From Taenia hydatigena (Eukaryota; Platyhelminthes; Cestoda; Cyclophyllidea; Taeniidae), in assembly GCA_036345935.2 (NCBI GenBank), contig JADWOT020000005.1:18268369-18332368 (forward strand): DNA of 64,000 bases, given 5' to 3'. Position numbers and translations under genes: made by a program. Every line of letters begins with the position of its first letter. Within the stretch, counting starts at the first letter, position 1. Below, piece after piece: positions 61,801 to 64,000 of this stretch. The notes under the pieces were generated by a model. That model saw only the letters and a program-made list of their open reading frames with translations, was not told the DNA's origin and did not search any database.

Positions 61801-64000
61801 AGAATGACACTCAAAAGTTCAGTTCATTCTTTACCTCATTGAATGAGAGTTGTTTCATTTTAAAGGAAATGTGGTAGGGAGAGCGATATCGGGTTATATG
61901 CTGACAGTGGTGCATGCATACCCTAAAAACCATCATTGCATCGAGCTGGTAGGAAAATCTCACACAATTATCGGGTCCGATCACATATTTTGTTAGAAAT
62001 CGGGGAACTAGATCCTCATTATTTCTTTATTTTTTGTCCGGTTGAATTTTAGCCACCCAGTATCCGACGAAGTCTCTCACGGGCACCCTCACGGCACAAC
62101 TCAGATCCACGACTAATGCTCTGTCTACAGGCATAAAGTCACTCTTTAAGGAACCAACGCCAACAAGCAGTGTAACAACGGCAGATTTTTCAAGAGCGGA
62201 TCAACTCAGGCGCAGCTTTTCCACTAAATCTAGCAATAAATTTGCTCAAGAAATCGATCTGGGATATCCTACCTTCCATGAATCATACGACGTGAGTACA
62301 TTTTCAGAACAACTGTCTCAATAAGCTTCATATTTCTATCACTGGCTTATGTAGAACTTTGTACGCTTTTGATTCCCTGAATGAATCGCACTCCCTCTTC
62401 CCTTTATAGAATTGTGCACAGGTGGAACCACCAACGGGATGTTTAACGAGAGTGTAAATAAAAGGCTTTGTTATTACTGATAATTGGAAGAGGAAAAGCT
62501 TTTGCTTACTAGTTTTGTCTTGAACATAGGCTATAACCGATGTAAATGAATTTCTTACCACACTAAAATTGAGTGAAAATTTGTCATTAATCCGATTATT
62601 TAAGATAATTTAGGAACATAAAGAAACTGACTGAGTTCTCTTGCTGTAACCGTTCAAGAGTGTTAGAGGTGGGGTTACTTCAATACTTTTTCTCCGCTAC
62701 TATTATGATGTAAAGATAGAGCCTCTCATTGTTGCAATATTTAGTATGATAAAAAAAATTCGGTGATTCTGGCCAATCGACACATCAGTAGCGCCAAAAT
62801 AATGTCAAAATAAAAAATTTGGTCTCATGATAGTGCGTAATAGCCAAGCATCGGCATTTTTCGTTATTTTTAAGAAATCGTGCAAATACGAAGGGTCTAT
62901 GATTTTTTTACTGAGAAAATAGGTCAAGCTACTCAAGTCGTAGGTATTACTCAGATTTAGAATGCAATTGTCATAAATTGTGTTAGCCGAATTCCGCTTC
63001 ATTTGATTCTTCTTCATTTATTAAAGTTGTAAAAAACAGCGATAGCACTTCGGTTGCCATTATATTCTCTATGTTCTTGTCAAAAGTCAGATGGAGTAAG
63101 TCACACACTTTGCTTCTTAGACACTAACTTTTCAGCTTTGTTTTAATTCCGCACTTCTAGGGTCCAGCGAAAGAAATAGGAAACCACAGCGCTATGGCAG
63201 ACGAAGAAGCTCTGTTAAAGACAAAAAAAACATCTTCACAACAAATCACGGACGTCACAGCTGCTGAAAAGGATTACGAGGCTCCCCTACGCGAGTACTC
63301 TAAGTTCTCAGCTTCCGTGTCACAATTGTTTGACAACACATTCTTGAACAACATAGTCGCAGCGGTGGAGAACGAGCCTCCACTCTCGCGTGAGGAACAC
63401 CTGCAGCAGTTGCGAATACGCGCTGGTTTAGTTCTCAGAGATGAGGCAAGTCTTCATGACTACTACACTCAGTCGTATCAACAACAGCAGAAAAAGACCA
63501 CTGAAGATCGCGTAAGTTTCACTGGCTCTCTGCCTGCTTTGAACACTCAGTCTATACTCAAACCCAGTGGCGTTTTTGGGTCCTTCATGTCGAGAGCTCA
63601 GAATGCGGCATCTGGTCTAATGAAGCAGGTGAATGTGGTGGCAGAAGCTGCGAAACAGGCTGTTTCTGAAGCGCACACCATTATTTCTGTTGAAGAGAAA
63701 CAGCAACAGCAACGACAGTCACAAAAACCGCAGCTGCAGCGACAGCACTCCAAAAAGACGCCAGTTGGGTCGGACGGACTATCACAGCAGGAAACGAATC
63801 TTCCAGAGCTGACTCCACCCACTCCGGATGATGCACATGGTGTTCTAATACCCTCAGAGTTCATTAACGAGGATGAGAGAAAGGCGGCACGTAGGGCTTG
63901 GGGACAGTCATCCTCGATCGAGCAAGACGATGGTGACTATGGTGAAGATAACAGTAATTTAGACGATCGGGAGGATTTCCTTGACGATGAGGAGGATAGA
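32727..64000 (+). CDS. UNC13: UNC13/Munc13-type synaptic vesicle priming protein, N-terminal part (continues past right edge)
   Basis: UNC13 proteins prime vesicles at the presynaptic membrane through syntaxin. Fifteen exons are proposed: 32727-32742, 33039-33168, 33816-33936, 34122-34245, 34465-34567, 39072-39118, 40705-41007, 45440-45770, 47839-48105, 51642-51971, 54542-54634, 55081-55140, 57973-58460, 62053-62291, 63161 to the edge. All phases agree, giving 1164 codons so far. Residues 1 to about 140 form the N-terminal C2A-like domain: TGCNPIWNEEFSYELDN, VLLEVQLKGFLRRRTIGAFY, VPIKKVRQ, and VGTQGPTKNFLFLD, matching human GTKDPTFHRILLD. A KL-rich helix (AETLEKLMDMQD) follows at about 150-163. 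Exons 7-9 are rich in Trp, Tyr, Asp and Pro; exons 10-15 are disordered, Ser/Pro-rich and end acidic. C1, C2B and MUN would lie to the right. The 16-nt first exon (MSLIL) and the weak exon 10 donor GG|GTTATA are the least certain parts. Confidence 0.83.
36634..37603 (-). mobile_element. Inverted TRIM-like element, diverged subfamily, in a UNC13 intron
   Basis: 3' LTR at 36634-36799 and 5' LTR at 37421-37603 in inverted order. The inverted primer-binding site TGCTTTCCGCTGCCACCAA abuts the 5' LTR at 37402-37420, the same site as in the plus-strand TRIMs. An inverted purine tract (TATCCTCTCTCTCCTGAG) follows the 3' LTR at about 36800. The two LTRs share CCGAGACTT / CCAAGACTT near one end and AACCGAGAGTTAA near the other but are much diverged. 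No matching target duplication was seen. It lies in the UNC13 intron 34568-39071. Confidence 0.75.
37816..37849. repeat. (TA)n microsatellite
   Basis: A run of about sixteen uninterrupted TA units inside the UNC13 intron 34568-39071. The length is likely to vary between isolates. Confidence 0.95.
41008..45439. other. Large UNC13 intron, nothing else seen
   Basis: Intron between exons 7 and 8 of the UNC13 model. AT-rich, with no recognisable exon, RNA gene or TRIM copy on either strand. Confidence 0.4.
49765..49941 (-). mobile_element. Diverged inverted solo LTR in a UNC13 intron
   Basis: Starts TGTGGCGCTCCGAGTC and ends AATTAGTACA, with the family's GACATGTCCCGG block (GGCATGGCCCGG in younger copies) and ATAATACTGGGACAG. 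The flanking pentamers do not match. The rest of the intron 48106-51641 shows nothing recognisable. Confidence 0.55.
52850..53400. repeat. Uncharacterised interspersed repeat, copy A
   Basis: Shares an ordered set of blocks with 61230-61790 in the same orientation: GGCTTGAATGG, CGCCTGAG-like, TCCGGTTGCTTGAC, CAGTCAGCCGACAATC, ACCGGAAGAATTTCGTA, and GAGTAGCGCATCCTGTCATCAC. The central part is poorly conserved. The element type is not recognised and the borders are approximate. It lies in UNC13 intron 51972-54541. Confidence 0.6.
53759..53811 (+). repeat. 26-bp perfect tandem duplication
   Basis: The unit TCAAAATTGACTTCGACGAT plus GTGGAA occurs twice in direct succession with no mismatch, which suggests a recent duplication in the UNC13 intron. 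Confidence 0.85.
55141..57972. other. UNC13 intron, nothing else seen
   Basis: Intron between exons 12 and 13 of the UNC13 model. AT-rich, with no recognisable exon or mobile element. Confidence 0.35.
61230..61790. repeat. Uncharacterised interspersed repeat, copy B
   Basis: Homologous to 52850-53400 over several blocks in the same order and orientation (GTGGCTTGAATGG, CCAGTCGCTTGACAAGCATTA, CAGTCAGCTGACAATCGGGA, GAGTAGTGCGTCCTATCACCAC). On the minus strand, 61814-61524 encodes a short open frame with CPQC and other Cys/His residues, which might be a remnant of a transposon protein; no family is assigned. It lies in UNC13 intron 58461-62052. Confidence 0.6.

Noticed and set aside
1..64000. 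Prokaryotic features (operons, CRISPR arrays, ribosome binding sites, riboswitches)
   Set aside because: The spliced gene structures and protein families show eukaryotic nuclear DNA, and no regularly spaced direct repeats were seen.

Overview
This is an animal nuclear-genome window, most likely from a taeniid tapeworm (Taenia/Echinococcus group). The genes are split by GT-AG introns, several only 32-49 nt long, and many are separated by short LTR elements that resemble the taeniid terminal-repeat retrotransposons in miniature (Ta-TRIMs). The organism call is an inference from intron size and repeat type. It could not be tested by a database search.

Five protein genes could be assembled exon by exon. 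From left to right: (1) an SLC39A13/ZIP13-type zinc transporter on the minus strand, running off the left edge (374-1585); (2) UFC1, the E2 of the UFM1 pathway, minus strand, two exons (3653-4195); (3) SMU1, a LisH/CTLH/WD40 splicing factor, plus strand, ten exons and 514 codons (7507-12961), with one GC-AG intron; (4) a MED25-like Mediator subunit, minus strand, twelve exons and 1453 codons (14121-28388), with a VWA domain, long Gln/Pro-rich linkers, an ACID domain and a poly-Gln/poly-Ala tail; (5) the N-terminal half of a UNC13/Munc13-type synaptic priming protein, plus strand, fifteen exons, running off the right edge (32727-64000). For SMU1, UFC1 and MED25 the exon phases match at every junction and the frame closes on the stop codon.

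UFC1 and SMU1 are divergent, SMU1 and MED25 converge tail to tail, and MED25 and UNC13 are divergent across a 4.3 kb spacer. The genes serve unrelated housekeeping and neuronal roles: zinc transport, ufmylation, pre-mRNA splicing, transcription and vesicle priming. No operon-like logic is evident.

The spacers and UNC13 introns are rich in TRIM-like DNA. There are two complete plus-strand elements (6018-6912 and 30448-31338), one more divergent inverted element (36634-37603), one old degraded inverted element (about 4465-5460), and several solo or fragmentary LTRs. The 6018-6912 copy sits inside an older inverted solo LTR, so the insertion order can be read. I found no tRNA, rRNA or CRISPR array, and no clearly new biological system. 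The most useful results are the reconstructed MED25 and UNC13 models and the TRIM layering.
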